From Bos javanicus (Eukaryota > Chordata > Mammalia > Artiodactyla > Bovidae), in assembly GCF_032452875.1 (NCBI RefSeq), contig NW_026893846.1, forward strand, positions 186,001-250,000: a stretch of 64,000 bases of DNA. Reading direction: 5' to 3'. The translations under genes were made by a program, and so were the position numbers. Of the stretch, positions 13,228-27,179 are shown one piece after another. The notes below the pieces were generated by a model that was not told the DNA's origin, did no database searches, and saw only the letters and a list, made by a program, of their open reading frames with translations. Every line of letters begins with the position of its first letter. Positions within the stretch are counted from its first letter, which is position 1.

Positions 13228-15256
13228 CACATGATCAGTGTATGATAGCAAACATGATCAGCGCATGATCAGTCACATGATCAGCGCCATTAAGTCACGT
13301 GATCACTACATGATAGTCATGTGATCAGTCCATGCTCAGTCACGGTATCAGTGCATGATCAGCCACGTGATCAGTGCATGATCTGTCACATGATCAGTGT
13401 ATGATCATCCACGTGATCAGTGCATGGGCAGTCATGTGATCAGTGCATGATATAGACGTGATCAGTGCATGATCAGTCACGTGATCAGTGCATGATAGCC
13501 ACGTGATCAGTGCATGATCAGTCACCTGATGGGTGTATGATCATTCACGTGACCTGTACATGGTAGCTACATGATCATTGCATGATCAGCCACGTGAGTA
13601 GTGCATGATAGCCACGTGATCAGTGCATGATCAGTCACGTGATCAGTGCATGATCAGTCACGTATCAGTGCATGATCAGCCACGTGATCAGTGCATGATC
13701 AGCCACGTGATCAGTGCATGATAGCCACGTGATCAGTGCATGATCAGTCACGTGATCAGTGCATGATCAGGCACGTGATCAGTGCATGATCAGCCACGTG
13801 ATCAGTGCATGATAGCCACGTGATCAGTGCATGATCAGTCACCTGATCAGTGTATGATCAGTCACTGACCAGTACATGGTAGCTACATGATCATTGCATG
13901 ATCAGCCACGTGATCAGTGCATGATAGCCACGTGATCAGTGCATGATCAGTCACGTGATCAGTGCATGATCAGTCATGTGATCAGTGCATGATCAGCCAC
14001 GTGATCAGTGCATGATCAGCCACGTGATCAGTGCATGATAGCCACGTGATCAGTGCATGATCAGTCACGTGATCAGTGCATGATCAGTCACGTGATCAGT
14101 GCATGATCAGCCACGTGATCAGTGCATGATCAGCCACGTGATCAGTGCATGATCAATTACGTGATCAGTGCATGATCAGTCACGTGATCAGTGCATGGTA
14201 GCTACGTGATCAGTGCATGATCAGCCACGTGATCAGTGCATGATAGCCACGTGATCAGTGCATGATCAGTCACGTGATCAGTGCATGATCAGCTCACGTG
14301 ATCAGTGCATGATCAGTCACGTGATCAGTGCATGATCAATTACGTGATCAGTGCATGATCAGTCACGTGACCAGTACATGGTAGCTACGTGATCATTGCA
14401 TGATCAGCCACGTGATCAGTGCATGATAGCCACGTGATCAGTGCATGATAGCCACGTGATCAGTGCATGATCAGTCACGTGATACGTGTGTGATCAGCCA
14501 CGTGATCAGTGCATGATATCCACGTGATCAGTGCATGATAGCCACGTGATCAGTGCATGAGAGCCACGTGATCAGTGCATGATCAGTCACGTGATACATG
14601 TGTGATCAGCCACGTGATCAGTGCATGATGAGCCACGTGATCAGTGCAGGATCAATTACGTGATCAGTGCATGATCAGTCACGTGACCAGTACATGGTTG
14701 CTACGTGATCGTTGCATGATCAGCCACGTGAGCAGAGCATGATAGCCACGTGATCAGTGCATGATCAGTCACGTGATCAGTACATGATCAGTCACGTGAA
14801 CAGTGCATGATCATTTACGTGATCTGTGCATGATCAGTCACGTGACCAGTATATGGTAGCTACGTGATCATTCCATGACGAGCCACGTGAGCAGTGCATG
14901 ATAGCCACGTGATGTGTGCATGATGAGTTACGTGAGCAGAGTATGATCAGCCACGTGATCAGTGCATGAGTGCCACGTGATCAGTGCATGATATGTCACG
15001 TGACAGGTGTGTGATCAGCCACGTGAACAGTGCATGTTCAGCCACGTGATCAGTGCATGATAGCCACGTGATCAGTGCATGATCAGTTACGTGAGCAGTG
15101 TATGATCAGCCACGTGATCAGTGCATGGTCAGACACGTGAACAGTGTATGATCAGCCACGTGATCAGTGCATGATATCCAAGTGATCAGTGCATGATCAT
15201 CACGTGATCAGTGTATGATCAGCCACGTGAACAGTGCATGCTCAGTCACGTGATCA
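13228..15256 (+). repeat. Array segment with M variant and type A preamble
   Basis: After the flank there is a distinctive tract: CTGTCACATGATCAGTG at about 13383, GCATGGGCAGTCATGTG, then M at 13523 followed by GATCATTCACGTGACC. The same tract recurs after copies 8, 30 and 32. The type A preamble begins at 14696, 561 bp before the core. Confidence 0.91.
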
Positions 15257-15497
15257 GGGCCTGCTGAGCTGCGTGATTACTGTCTGCTCATCTGCTTGAC
15301 AATTGCCAGCTGAGCTGCACGATTCCTGCCTGTCATCTGCTTGACAATTGCCAGCTGTGCTGCGTAATTCCTGCCTGCTCAGCTGCTTGATTATTGCCAG
15401 CTGAGCAGCATGATTCCTCACAGCTGAGTTCCATGATTATTGCCTGCTGACTGTATGATTCGTGCCTACTCAGCTCTTTGTTTATTGCCTCCAGAGG
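15257..15497 (+). repeat. Diverged core, copy 7 (type A)
   Basis: The core is full length with GATCAGGG, CAATTGCC and CACAGCTG, plus CTGTATGA in place of CTGTTTGA. That T-to-A change is found only in type A copies 7, 9, 13, 21 and 24. Confidence 0.92.
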
Positions 15498-16871
15498 CAC
15501 ATGATCAGTGTATGATAGCAAACATGATCAGTGCATGATCAGTCACATGATCAGCGCCATTAAGTCACGTGATCACTACATGATAGTCATGTGATCAGTC
15601 CATGCTCAGTCACGGTATCAGTGCATGATCAGCCACGTGATCAGTGCATGATCAGCCACGTGATCAGTTCATGATAGCTATGTGATCAGTGCATGATCAG
15701 TCACGTGATCAGTGCATGATCAGGCAGGTGATCAGTGCATGATCAGTCACGTGATCAGTGCATGATCAGTCACGTGATCAGTGCATGATCAGTCACGTGA
15801 TCAGTGCATGATCAGCCACGTGATCAGTGCATGATCAGCCACGTGATCAGTGCATGATCAGTTACGTGATCAGTGCATGATCAGTCACGTGACCAGTACA
15901 TGGTAGCTACGTGATCATTGCATGATCAGCCACGTGAGCAGTGCATGATAGCCACGTGATCAGTGCATGATCAGTCACGTGATCAGTGCATGATCACTCA
16001 CGTGATCAGTGCATGATCAGTCACGTGATCAGTGCATGATCAATTACGTGATCAGTGCATGATCAGTCACGTGACCAGTGCATGGTAGCTACGTGATCAT
16101 TGCATGATCAGCCACGTGATCAGTGCATGATAGCCACGTGATCAGTGCATGATCAGTCACATGATCAGTGTATGATCATCCGTGTGATCAGTGCATGATC
16201 AGTCATGTGATCAGTGCATGATATAGACGTGATCAGTGCATGATCAGTCACGTGATCAGTGCATGATCAGCCACGTGATCAGTGCATGATAGCCAGTGAT
16301 CAGTGCATGATAGCCAGTGATCAGTGCATGATCAGTCACGTGATCAGTGCATGATCAGCCACGTGATCAGTGCATGATAGCCACGTGATCAGTGCATGAT
16401 CAGCCACGTGATCAGTGCATGATCAGTCACGTGATCAGTGCATGATCAGCCACGTGATCAGTGCATGATCAGTCACGTGATCAGTGCATGATCAGTCACG
16501 TGATCAGTGCATGATCAGCACGTGATCAGTGCATGATCAGCCACGTGATCAGTGCATGATAGCCACGTGATCAGTGCATGATCAGTCACGTGATCAGTGC
16601 ATGATCAGTCACGTGATCAGTGCATGATCAGCCACGTGATCAGTGCATGATCAGCCACGTGATCAGTGCATGATCAGCCACGTGATCAGTGCATGATCAG
16701 TTACGTGAGCAGTGCATGATCAGCCACGTGATCAGTGCATGGTCAGACACGTGAACAGTGTATGATCAGCCACGTGATCAGTGCATGATAGCCACGTGAT
16801 CAGTGCATGATCAGTCACGTGATCAGTGTATGATCAGCCACGTGAACAGTGCATGCTCAGTCACGTGATCA
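15498..16871 (+). repeat. Array segment, type B approach with added units
   Basis: The broken-E-box pair begins at 16292, 580 bp before the next core instead of about 306. The extra length is uniform 22/23-mers between about 16380 and 16690, consistent with a local expansion of roughly twelve units. Confidence 0.87.
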
Positions 16872-17112
16872 GGGCCTGCTGAGCTGCGTGATTACTGTCT
16901 GCTCATCTGCTTGACAATTGCCAGCTGAGCTGCACGATTCCTGCCTGTCATCTGCTTGACAATTGCCAGCTGTGCTGCGTAATTCCTGCCTGCTCAGCTG
17001 CTTGATTATTGCCAGCTGAGCAGCATGATTCCTCACACCTGAGTTCCATGATTATTGCCTGCTGACTGTTTGATTCGTGCCTACTCAGCTCTTTGTTTAT
17101 TGCCTCCAGAGG
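16872..17112 (+). repeat. Diverged core, copy 8 (type B)
   Basis: The core is full length with GATCAGGG, CAATTGCC, CACACCTG and CTGTTTGA. Its flank carries AGTGCCATTAAG rather than AGCGCCATTAAG. Confidence 0.92.
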
Positions 17113-19029
17113 CACATGATCAGTGTATGATAGCAAACATGATCAGCGCATGATCAGTCACATGATCAGTGCCATTAAGTCACGTGATCACTACATGATA
17201 GTCATGTGATCAGTCCATGCTCAGTCACGGTATCAGTGCATGATCAGCCACGTGATCAGTGCATGATCTGTCACATGATTAGTGTATGATCATCCACGTG
17301 ATCAGTGCATGGGCAGTCATGTGATCAGTGCATGATATAGACGTGATCAGTGCATGATCAGTCACGTGATCAGTGCATGATAGCCACGTGATCAGTGCAT
17401 GATCAGTCACCTGATGGGTGTATGATCATTCACGTGACCTGTACATGGTAGCTACATGATCATTGCATGATCAGCCACGTGAGTAGTGCATGATAGCCAC
17501 GTGATCAGTGCATGATCAGTCACGTGATCAGTGCATGATCAGTCACGTGATCAGTGCATGATCAGCCACGTGATCAGTGCATGATCAGCCACGTGATCAG
17601 TGCATGATAGCCACGTGATCAGTGCATGATCAGTCACGTGATCAGTGCATGATCAGGCACGTGATCAGTGCATGATCAGCCACGTGATCAGTGCATGATA
17701 GCCACGTGATCAGTGCATGATCAGTCACGTGATCAGTGCATGATCAGTCACTGACCAGTACATGGTAGCTACATGATCATTGCATGATCAGCCACGTGAT
17801 CAGTGCATGATAGCCACGTGATCAGTGCATGATCAGTCACGTGATCAGTGCATGATCAGTCATGTGATCAGTGCATGATCAGCCACGTGATCAGTGCATG
17901 ATCAGCCACGTGATCAGTGCATGATAGCCACGTGATCAGTGCATGATCAGTCACGTGATCAGTGCATGATCAGTCACGTGATCAGTGCATGATCAGCCAC
18001 GTGATCAGTGCATGATCAGCCACGTGATCAGTGCATGATCAATTACGTGATCAGTGCATGATCAGTCACGTGACCAGTACATGGTAGCTACGTGATCATT
18101 GCATGATCAGCCACGTGATCAGTGCATGATAGCCACGTGATCAGTGCATGATCAGTCACGTGATCAGTGCATGATCAGTCACGTGATCAGTGCATGATCA
18201 GTCACGTGATCAGTGCATGATCAGCCACGTGATCAGTGCATGATCAGTCACGTGATCAGTGCATGATAGCCACGTGATCAGTGCATGATCAGCCACGTGA
18301 TCAGTGCATGATAGCCACGTGATCAGTGCATGATAGCCACGTGATCAGTGCATGATCAGTCACGTGATACATGTGTGATCAGCCACGTGATCAGTGCATG
18401 ATGAGCCACGTGATCAGTGCATGATCAATTACGTGATCAGTGCATGATCAGTCACGTGACCAGTACATGGTTGCTACGTGATCGTTGCATGATCAGCCAC
18501 GTGAGCAGTGCATGATAGCCACGTGATCAGTGCATGATCAGTCACGTGATCAGTACATGATCAGTCACGTGAACAGTGCATGATCATTTACGTGATCTGT
18601 GCATGATCAGTCACGTGACCAGTATATGGTAGCTACGTGATCATTCCATGACGAGCCACGTGAGCAGTGCATGATAGCCACGTGATGTGTGCATGATGAG
18701 TTACGTGAGCAGAGTATGATCAGCCACGTGATCAGTGCATGAGTGCCACGTGATCAGTGCATGATATGTCACGTGACAGGTGTGTGATCAGCCACGTGAA
18801 CAGTGCATGTTCAGCCACGTGATCAGTGCATGATAGCCACGTGATCAGTGCATGATCAGTTACGTGAGCAGTGTATGATCAGCCACGTGATCAGTGCATG
18901 GTCAGACACGTGAACAGTGTATGATCAGCCACGTGATCAGTGCATGATATCCAAGTGATCAGTGCATGATCATCACGTGATCAGTGTATGATCAGCCACG
19001 TGAACAGTGCATGCTCAGTCACGTGATCA
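17113..19029 (+). repeat. Array segment with M variant and type A preamble
   Basis: The CTGTCACATGATTAGTG / GCATGGGCAG tract lies near 17268-17320 and M is at 17408. The middle is near-consensus. The type A preamble starts at 18469 (561 bp), with its TGACAGG landmark at 18774. Confidence 0.91.
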
Positions 19030-19270
19030 GGGCCTGCTGAGCTGCGTGATTACTGTCTGCTCATCTGCTTGACAATTGCCAGCTGAGCTGCACGATTCCT
19101 GCCTGTCATCTGCTTGACAATTGCCAGCTGTGCTGCGTAATTCCTGCCTGCTCAGCTGCTTGATTATTGCCAGCTGAGCAGCATGATTCCTCACAGCTGA
19201 GTTCCATGATTATTGCCTGCTGACTGTATGATTCGTGCCTACTCAGCTCTTTGTTTATTGCCTCCAGAGG
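19030..19270 (+). repeat. Diverged core, copy 9 (type A)
   Basis: The core is full length with CACAGCTG and the type-A-specific CTGTATGA. It has the same diagnostic sites as copy 7. Confidence 0.92.
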
Positions 19271-20371
19271 CACATGATCAGTGTATGATAGCAAACATGA
19301 TCAGTGCATGATCAGTCACATGATCAGCGCCATTAAGTCACGTGATCACTACATGATAGTCATGTGATCAGTCCATGCTCAGTCACGGTATCAGTGCATG
19401 ATCAGCCACGTGATCAGTGCATGATCAGCCACGTGATCAGTTCATGATAGCTATGTGATCAGTGCATGATCAGTCACGTGATCAGTGCATGATCAGGCAG
19501 GTGATCAGTGCATGATCAGTCACGTGATCAGTGCATGATCAGTCACGTGATCAGTGCATGATCAGTCACGTGATCAGTGCATGATCAGCCACGTGATCAG
19601 TGCATGATCAGCCACGTGATCAGTGCATGATCAGTCACGTGATCAGTGCATGATCAGTCACGTGACCAGTACATGGTAGCTACGTGATCATTGCATGATC
19701 AGCCACGTGATCAGTGCATGATAGCCACGTGATCAGTGCATGATCAGTCACGTGATCAGTGCATGATCAGTCACGTGATCAGTGCATGATCAGTCACGTG
19801 ATCAGTGCATGATCAATTACGTGATCAGTGCATGATCAGTCACGTGACCAGTACATGGTAGCTACGTGATCATTGCATGATCAGCCACGTGAGCAGTGCA
19901 TGATAGCCACGTGATCAGTGCATGATCAGTCACATGATCAGTGCATGATCATCCACGTGATCAGTGCATGATCAGTCACGTGATCAGTGCATGATATAGA
20001 CGTGATCAGTGCATGATCAGTCACGTGATCAGTGCATGATCAGCCACGTGATCAGTGCATGATAGCCAGTGAATGAGTGCATGATAGCCAGATGATCAGT
20101 GCATGATCAGTCACGTGATCAGTGTATGATCAGCCACGTGATCAGTGCATGATAGCCACTGATCAGTGCATGATCAGCCACGTGATCAGTGCATGATCAG
20201 TTACGTGAGCAGTGTATGATCAGCCACGTGATCAGTGCATGGTCAGACACGTGAACAGTGTATGATCAGCCACGTGATCAGTGCATGATAGCCACGTGAT
20301 CAGTGCATGATCAGTCACGTGATCAGTGTATGATCAGCCACGTGAACAGTGCATGCTCAGTCACGTGATCA
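19271..20371 (+). repeat. Array segment, 1.34-kb module
   Basis: M is absent. The broken-E-box pair at 20065 (with a GAATGAGTG variant between its members) is 307 bp before the next core. The spacing from core 9 to core 10 is 1342 bp, a value that recurs exactly elsewhere. Confidence 0.9.
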
Positions 20372-20612
20372 GGGCCTGCTGAGCTGCGTGATTACTGTCT
20401 GCTCATCTGCTTGACAATTGCCAGCTGAGCTGCACGATTCCTGCCTGTCATCTGCTTGACAATTGCCAGCTGTGCTGCGTAATTCCTGCCTGCTCAGCTG
20501 CTTGATTATTGCCAGCTGAGCAGCATGATTCCTCACAGCTGAGTTCCATGATTATTGCCTGCTGACTGTTTGATTCGTGCCTACTCAGCTCTTTGTTTAT
20601 TGCCTCCAGAGG
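20372..20612 (+). repeat. Diverged core, copy 10 (type B)
   Basis: The core is full length with GATCAGGG, CAATTGCC, CACAGCTG and CTGTTTGA. Confidence 0.92.
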
Positions 20613-21687
20613 CACATGATCAGTGTATGATAGCAAACATGATCAGTGCATGATCAGTCACATGATCAGCGCCATTAAGTCACGTGATCACTACATGATA
20701 GTCATGTGATCAGTCCATGCTCAGTCACGGTATCAGTGCATGATCAGCCACGTGATCAGTGCATGATAGCCATGTGATCAGTTCATGATCAGTCACGTGA
20801 TCAGTGCATGATCAGGCACGTGATCAGTGCATGATCAGTCACGTGATCAGTGCATGATCAGTCACGTGATCAGTGCATGATCAGTCACGTGATCAGTGCA
20901 TGATCAGCCACGTGATCAGTGCATGATCAGCCACGTGATCAGTGCATGATCAGTCACGTGATCAGTGCATGATCAGTCACGTGACCAGTACATGGTAGCT
21001 ACGTGATCATTGCATGATCAGCCACGTGATCAGTGCATGATAGCCACGTGATCAGTGCATGATCAGTCACGTGATCAGTGCATGATCACTCACGTGATCA
21101 GTGCATGATCAGTCACGTGATCAGTGCATGATCAATTACGTGATCAGTGCATGATCAGTCACGTGACCAGTACATGGTAGCTACGTGATCATTGCATGAT
21201 CAGCCACGTGATCAGTGCATGATAGCCACGTGATCAGTGCATGATCAGTCACGTGATCAGTGTATGATCATCCGTGATCAGTGCATGATCAGTCACGTGA
21301 TCAGTGCATGATATAGACGTGATCAGTGCATGATCAGTCACGTGATCAGTGCATGATCAGCCACGTGATCAGTGCATGATAGCCAGTGATGAGTGCATGA
21401 TAGCCAGTGATCAGTGCATGATCAGTCACGTGATCAGTGCATGATCAGCCACGTGATCAGTGCATGATCAGCCACTGATCAGTGCATGATCAGCCACGTG
21501 ATCAGTGCATGATCAGTTACGTGAGCAGTGTATGATCAGCCACGTGATCAGTGCATGGTCAGACACGTGAACAGTGTATGATCAGCCACGTGATCAGTGC
21601 ATGATAGCCACGTGATCAGTGCATGATCAGTCACGTGATCAGTGTATGATCAGCCACGTGAACAGTGCATGCTCAGTCACGTGATCT
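20613..21687 (+). repeat. Array segment, 1.32-kb module
   Basis: M is absent. The broken-E-box pair starts at 21382, 306 bp before the next core. Two octamer landmarks occur at about 20997 and 21179. Confidence 0.9.
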
Positions 21688-21928
21688 GGGCCTGCTGAGC
21701 TGCGTGATTACTGTCTGCTCATCTGCTTGACAATTGCCAGCTGAGCTGCACGATTCCTGCCTGTCATCTGCTTGACAATTGCCAGCTGTGCTGCGTAATT
21801 CCTGCCTGCTCAGCTGCTTGATTATTGCCAGCTGAGCAGCATGATTCCTCACAGCTGAGTTCCATGATTATTGCCTGCTGACTGTTTGATTCGTGCCTAC
21901 TCAGCTCTTTGTTTATTGCCTCCAGAGG
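21688..21928 (+). repeat. Diverged core, copy 11 (type B)
   Basis: The core is full length with GATCTGGG, CAATTGCC and CACAGCTG. It is followed by M yet leads to another type B core, one of the exceptions to the usual order. Confidence 0.92.
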
Positions 21929-23920
21929 CACATGATCAGTGTATGATAGCAAACATGATCAGCGCATGATCAGTCACATGATCAGCGCCATTAAGTCACG
22001 TGATCACTACATGATAGTCATGTGATCAGTCCATGCTCAGTCACGGTATCAGTGCATGATCAGCCACGTGATCAGTGCATGATCAGCCACGTGATCAGTG
22101 CATGATAGCCACGTGATCAGTGCATGATCAGTCACGTGATCAGTGCATGACCAGGCAGGTGATCAGTGCATGATCAGCCACGTGATCAGTGCATGATAGC
22201 CACGTGATCAGTGCATGATCAGTCACCTGATGGGTGTATGATCAGTCACGTGACCTGTACATGGTAGCTACATGATCATTGCATGATCAGCCACGTGAGT
22301 AGTGCATGATAGCCACGTGATCAGTGCATGATCAGTCACGTGATCAGTGCATGATCAGTCACGTGATCAGTGCATGATCAGTCACGTGATCAGTGCATGA
22401 TCAGCCACGTGATCAGTGCATGATCAGTCACGTGATCAGTGCATGATCAGCCACGTGATCAGTGCATGATCAGTCACGTGATCAGTGCATGATATAGACG
22501 TGATCAGTGCATGATCAGTCACGTGATCAGTGCATGATAGCCACGTGATCAGTGCATGATCAGTCACGTGATCAGTGCATGATCAGTCACGTGACCAGTA
22601 CATGGTAGCTACGTGATCAGTGCATGATCAGCCACGTGATCAGTGCATGATAGCCACGTGATCAGTGCATGATCAGTCACGTGATCAGTGCATGATCAGT
22701 CACGTGATCAGTGCATGATCAGCCACGTGATCAGTGCATGATCAGCCACGTGATCAGTGCATGATAGCCACGTGATCAGTGCATGATCAGTCACGTGATC
22801 AGTGCATGACAGTCACGTGATCAGTGCATGATCAGCCACGTGATCAGTGCATGATAGCCACGTGATCAGTGCATGATCAGTCACGTGATCAGTGCATGAT
22901 CAGTCACTGACTGGTACATGGTAGCTACATGATCAGCCACGTGATCAGTGCATGATAGCCACGTGATCAGTGCATGATCAGTCACGTGATCAGTGCATGA
23001 TCAGTCACGTGATCAGTGCATGATCAGCCACGTGATCAGTGCATGATCAGCCACGTGATCAGTGCATGATAGCCACGTGATCAGTGCATGATCAGTCACG
23101 TGATCAGTGCATGATCAGTCACGTGATCAGTGCATGATCAGCCACGTGATCAGTGCATGATCAGCCACGTGATCAGTGCATGATCAGTACGTGATCAGTG
23201 CATGATCAGTCACGTGACCAGTGCATGGTAGCTACGTGATCATTGCATGATCAGCCACGTGATCAGTGCATGATAGCCACGTGATCAGTGCATGATCAGT
23301 CACGTGATCAGTGCATGATCACTCACGTGATCAGTGCATGATCAGTCACGTGATCAGTGCATGATCAATTACGTGATCAGTGCATGATCAGTCACGTGAC
23401 CAGTACATGGTAGCTACGTGATCATTGCATGATCAGCCACGTGATCAGTGCATGATAGCCACGTGATCAGTGCATGATCAGTCACATGATCAGTGTATGA
23501 TCATCCACGTGATCAGTGCATGATCAGTCATGTGATCAGTGCATGATATAGACGTGATCAGTGCATGATCAGTCACGTGATCAGTGCATGATCAGCCACG
23601 TGATCAGTGCATGATAGCCAGTGATGTGCATGATAGCCAGTGATCAGTGCATGATCAGTCACGTGATCAGTGCATGATCAGCCACGTGATCAGTGCATGA
23701 TAGCCACGTGATCAGTGCATGATCAGCCACGTGATCAGTGCATGATCAGTTACGTGAGCAGTGTATGATCAGCCACGTGATCAGTGCATGGTCAGACACG
23801 TGAACAGTGTATGATCAGCCACGTGATCAGTGCATGATAGCCACGTGATCAGTGCATGATCAGTCACGTGATCAGTGTATGATCAGCCACGTGAACAGTG
23901 CATGCTCAGTCACGTGATCA
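21929..23920 (+). repeat. Array segment with M but type B approach
   Basis: M at 22224 is followed by a uniform region, then the broken-E-box pair at 23617 (one member shortened to GTGATGTGCATG), 304 bp before the core. It looks like a join of an M-type start with a B-type end. Confidence 0.88.
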
Positions 23921-24161
23921 GGGCCTGCTGAGCTGCGTGATTACTGTCTGCTCATCTGCTTGACAATTGCCAGCTGAGCTGCACGATTCCTGCCTGTCAT
24001 CTGCTTGACAATTATCAGCTGTGCTGCGTAATTCCTGCCTGCTCAGCTGCTTGATTATTGCCAGCTGAGCAGCATGATTCCTCACACCTGAGTTCCATGA
24101 TTATTGCCTGCTGACTGTTTGATTCGTGCCTACTCAGCTCTTTGTTTATTGCCTCCAGAGG
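23921..24161 (+). repeat. Diverged core, copy 12 (type B)
   Basis: The core is full length with GATCAGGG, CAATTATC (minus-strand frame closed) and CACACCTG. Confidence 0.92.
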
Positions 24162-26097
24162 CACATGATCAGTGTATGATAGCAAACATGATCAGTGCAT
24201 GATCAGTCACATGATCAGCGCCATTAAGTCACGTGATCACTACATGATAGTCATGTGATCAGTCCATGCTCAGTCACGGTATCAGTGCATGATCAGCCAC
24301 GTGATCAGTGCATGATCAGCCACGTGATCAGTGCATGATAGCCACGTGATCAGTGCATGATCAGTCACGTGATCAGTGCATGATCAGGCACGTGATCAGT
24401 GCATGATCAGCCACGTGATCAGTGCATGATAGCCACGTGATCAGTGCATGATCAGTCACCTGATGGGTGTATGATCAGTCACGTGACCAGTACATGGTAG
24501 CTACATGATCATTGCATGATCAGCCACGTGAGTAGTGCATGATAGCCACGTGATCAGTGCATGATCAGTCACGTGATCAGTGCATGATCAGTCACGTGAT
24601 CAGTGCATGATCAGTCACGTGATCAGTGCATGATCAGCCACGTGATCAGTGCATGATCAGTCACGTGATCAGTGCATGATCATCCACGTGATCAGTGCAT
24701 GATCAGTCACGTGATCAGTGCATGATATACGTGATCAGTGCATGATCAGTCACGTGATCAGTGCATGATAGCCACGTGATCAGTGCATGATCAGTCACGT
24801 GATCAGTGCATGATCAGTCACGTGATCAGTGCATGATAGCTACATGATCAGTGCATGATCAGCCACGTGATCAGTGCATGATAGCCACGTGATCAGTGCA
24901 TGATCAGTCACGTGATCAGTGCATGATCAGTCACGTGATCAGTGCATGATCAGTCACGTGATCAGTGCATGATCAGCCACGTGATCAGTGCATGATAGCC
25001 ACGTGATCAGTGCATGATCAGTCACGTGATCAGTGCATGATCAGTCACGTGATCAGTGCATGATAGCCACGTGATCAGTGCATGATCAGCCACGTGATCA
25101 GTGCATGATAGCCACGTGATCAGTGCATGATCAGTCACGTGATCAGTGCATGATCAGCCACGTGATCAGTGCATGATCAGTCACGTGATCAGTGCATGAT
25201 CAATTACGTGATCAGTGCATGATCAGTCACGTGACCAGTGCATGGTAGCTACGTGATCATTGCATGATCAGCCACGTGATCAGTGCATGATAGCCACGTG
25301 ATCAGTGCATGATAGCCACGTGATCAGTGCATGATCAGTCATGTGATCGTGTGTGATCAGCCACGTGATCAGTGCATGATATCCACGTGATCAGTGCATG
25401 ATAGTCACGTGATCAGTGCATGATCAGTCACGTGATACATGTGTGATCAGCCACGTGATCAGTGCATGATGAGCCACGTGATCAGTGCATGATCAATTAC
25501 GTGATCAGTGCATGATCAGTCACGTGACCAGTACATGGTTGCTACGTGATCGTTGCATGATCAGCCACGTGAGCAGTGCATGATAGCCACGTGATCAGTG
25601 CATGATCAGTCACGTGATCAGTACATGATCAGTCACGTGAACAGTGCATGATCATTTACGTGATCTGTGCATGATCAGTCACGTGACCAGTATATGGTAG
25701 CTACGTGATCATTCCATGACGAGCCACGTGAGCAGTGCATGATAGCCACGTGATGTGTGCATGATCAGTTACGTGAGCAGAGTATGATCAGCCACGTGAT
25801 CAGTGCATGAGTGCCACGTGATCAGTGCATGATATGTCACGTGACAGGTGTGTGATCAGCCACGTGAACAGTGCATGTTCAGCCACGTGATCAGTGCATG
25901 ATAGCCACGTGATCAGTGCATGATCAGTTACGTGAGCAGTGTATGATCAGCCACGTGATCAGTGCATGGTCAGACACGTGAACAGTGTATGATCAGCCAC
26001 GTGATCAGTGCATGATATCCAAGTGATCAGTGCATGATCATCACGTGATCAGTGTATGATCAGCCACGTGAACAGTGCATGCTCAGTCACGTGATCA
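24162..26097 (+). repeat. Array segment with M and type A preamble
   Basis: M is at 24457, uniform units run from about 24540 to 25300, and the full 561-bp type A preamble starts at 25537. Confidence 0.91.
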
Positions 26098-26338
26098 GGG
26101 CCTGCTGAGCTGCGTGATTACTGTCTGCTCATCTGCTTGACAATTGCCAGCTGAGCTGCACGATTCCTGCCTGTCATCTGCTTGACAATTGCCAGCTGTG
26201 CTGCGTAATTCCTGCCTGCTCAGCTGCTTGATTATTGCCAGCTGAGCAGCATGATTCCTCACAGCTGAGTTCCATGATTATTGCCTGCTGACTGTATGAT
26301 TCGTGCCTACTCAGCTCTTTGTTTATTGCCTCCAGAGG
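26098..26338 (+). repeat. Diverged core, copy 13 (type A)
   Basis: The core is full length with CACAGCTG and the type-A-specific CTGTATGA. Confidence 0.92.
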
Positions 26339-26938
26339 CACATGATCAGTGTATGATAGCAAACATGATCAGTGCATGATCAGTCACATGATCAGCGCCA
26401 TTAAGTCACGTGATCACTACATGATAGTCATGTGATCAGTCCATGCTCAGTCACGGTATCAGTGCATGATCAGCCACGTGATCAGTGCATGATAGCTACG
26501 TGATCAGTGCATGATCAGTCACGTGATCAGTGCATGATCAGTCACGTGATCAGTGCATGATCAGTCACGTGATCAGTGCATGATCAGTCACGTGATCAGT
26601 GCATGATCAGCCACGTGATCAGTGCATGATCAGCCAGTGATGAGTGCATGATAGCCAGTGATCAGTGCATGATCAGTCACGTGATCAGTGCATGATCAGC
26701 CACGTGATCAGTGCATGATAGCCACGTGATCAGTGCATGATCAGCCACGTGATCAGTGCATGATCAGTCACGTGATCAGTGCATGATCAGCCACGTGATC
26801 AGTGCATGATCAGACACGTGATCAGTGCATGATCAGCCACGTGATCAGTGCATGATAGCCACGTGATCAGTGCATGATCAGTCACGTGATCAGTGTATGA
26901 TCAGCCACGTGATCAGTGCATGCTCAGTCACGTGATCA
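26339..26938 (+). repeat. Shortest inter-core segment
   Basis: Only 600 bp separate cores 13 and 14 (start to start 841 bp), the minimum in the window. The broken-E-box landmark at 26633 still lies 306 bp before the next core, so the missing length was lost from the left part, between the constant flank and the type B approach. Confidence 0.9.
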
Positions 26939-27179
26939 GGGCCTGCTGAGCTGCGTGATTACTGTCTGCTCATCTGCTTGACAATTGCCAGCTGAGCTGC
27001 ACGATTCCTGCCTGTCATCTGCTTGACAATTATCAGCTGTGCTGCGTAATTCCTGCCTGCTCAGCTGCTTGATTATTGCCAGCTGAGCAGCATGATTCCT
27101 CACACCTGAGTTCCATGATTATTGCCTGCTGACTGTTTGATTCGTGCCTACTCAGCTCTTTGTTTATTGCCTCCAGAGG
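26939..27179 (+). repeat. Diverged core, copy 14 (type B)
   Basis: The core is full length with GATCAGGG, CAATTATC (minus-strand frame closed) and CACACCTG. The approach has GTGATCAGTGCATGCTCAG where other copies have GTGAACAGTGCATGCTCAG, a reversion toward consensus. Confidence 0.92.
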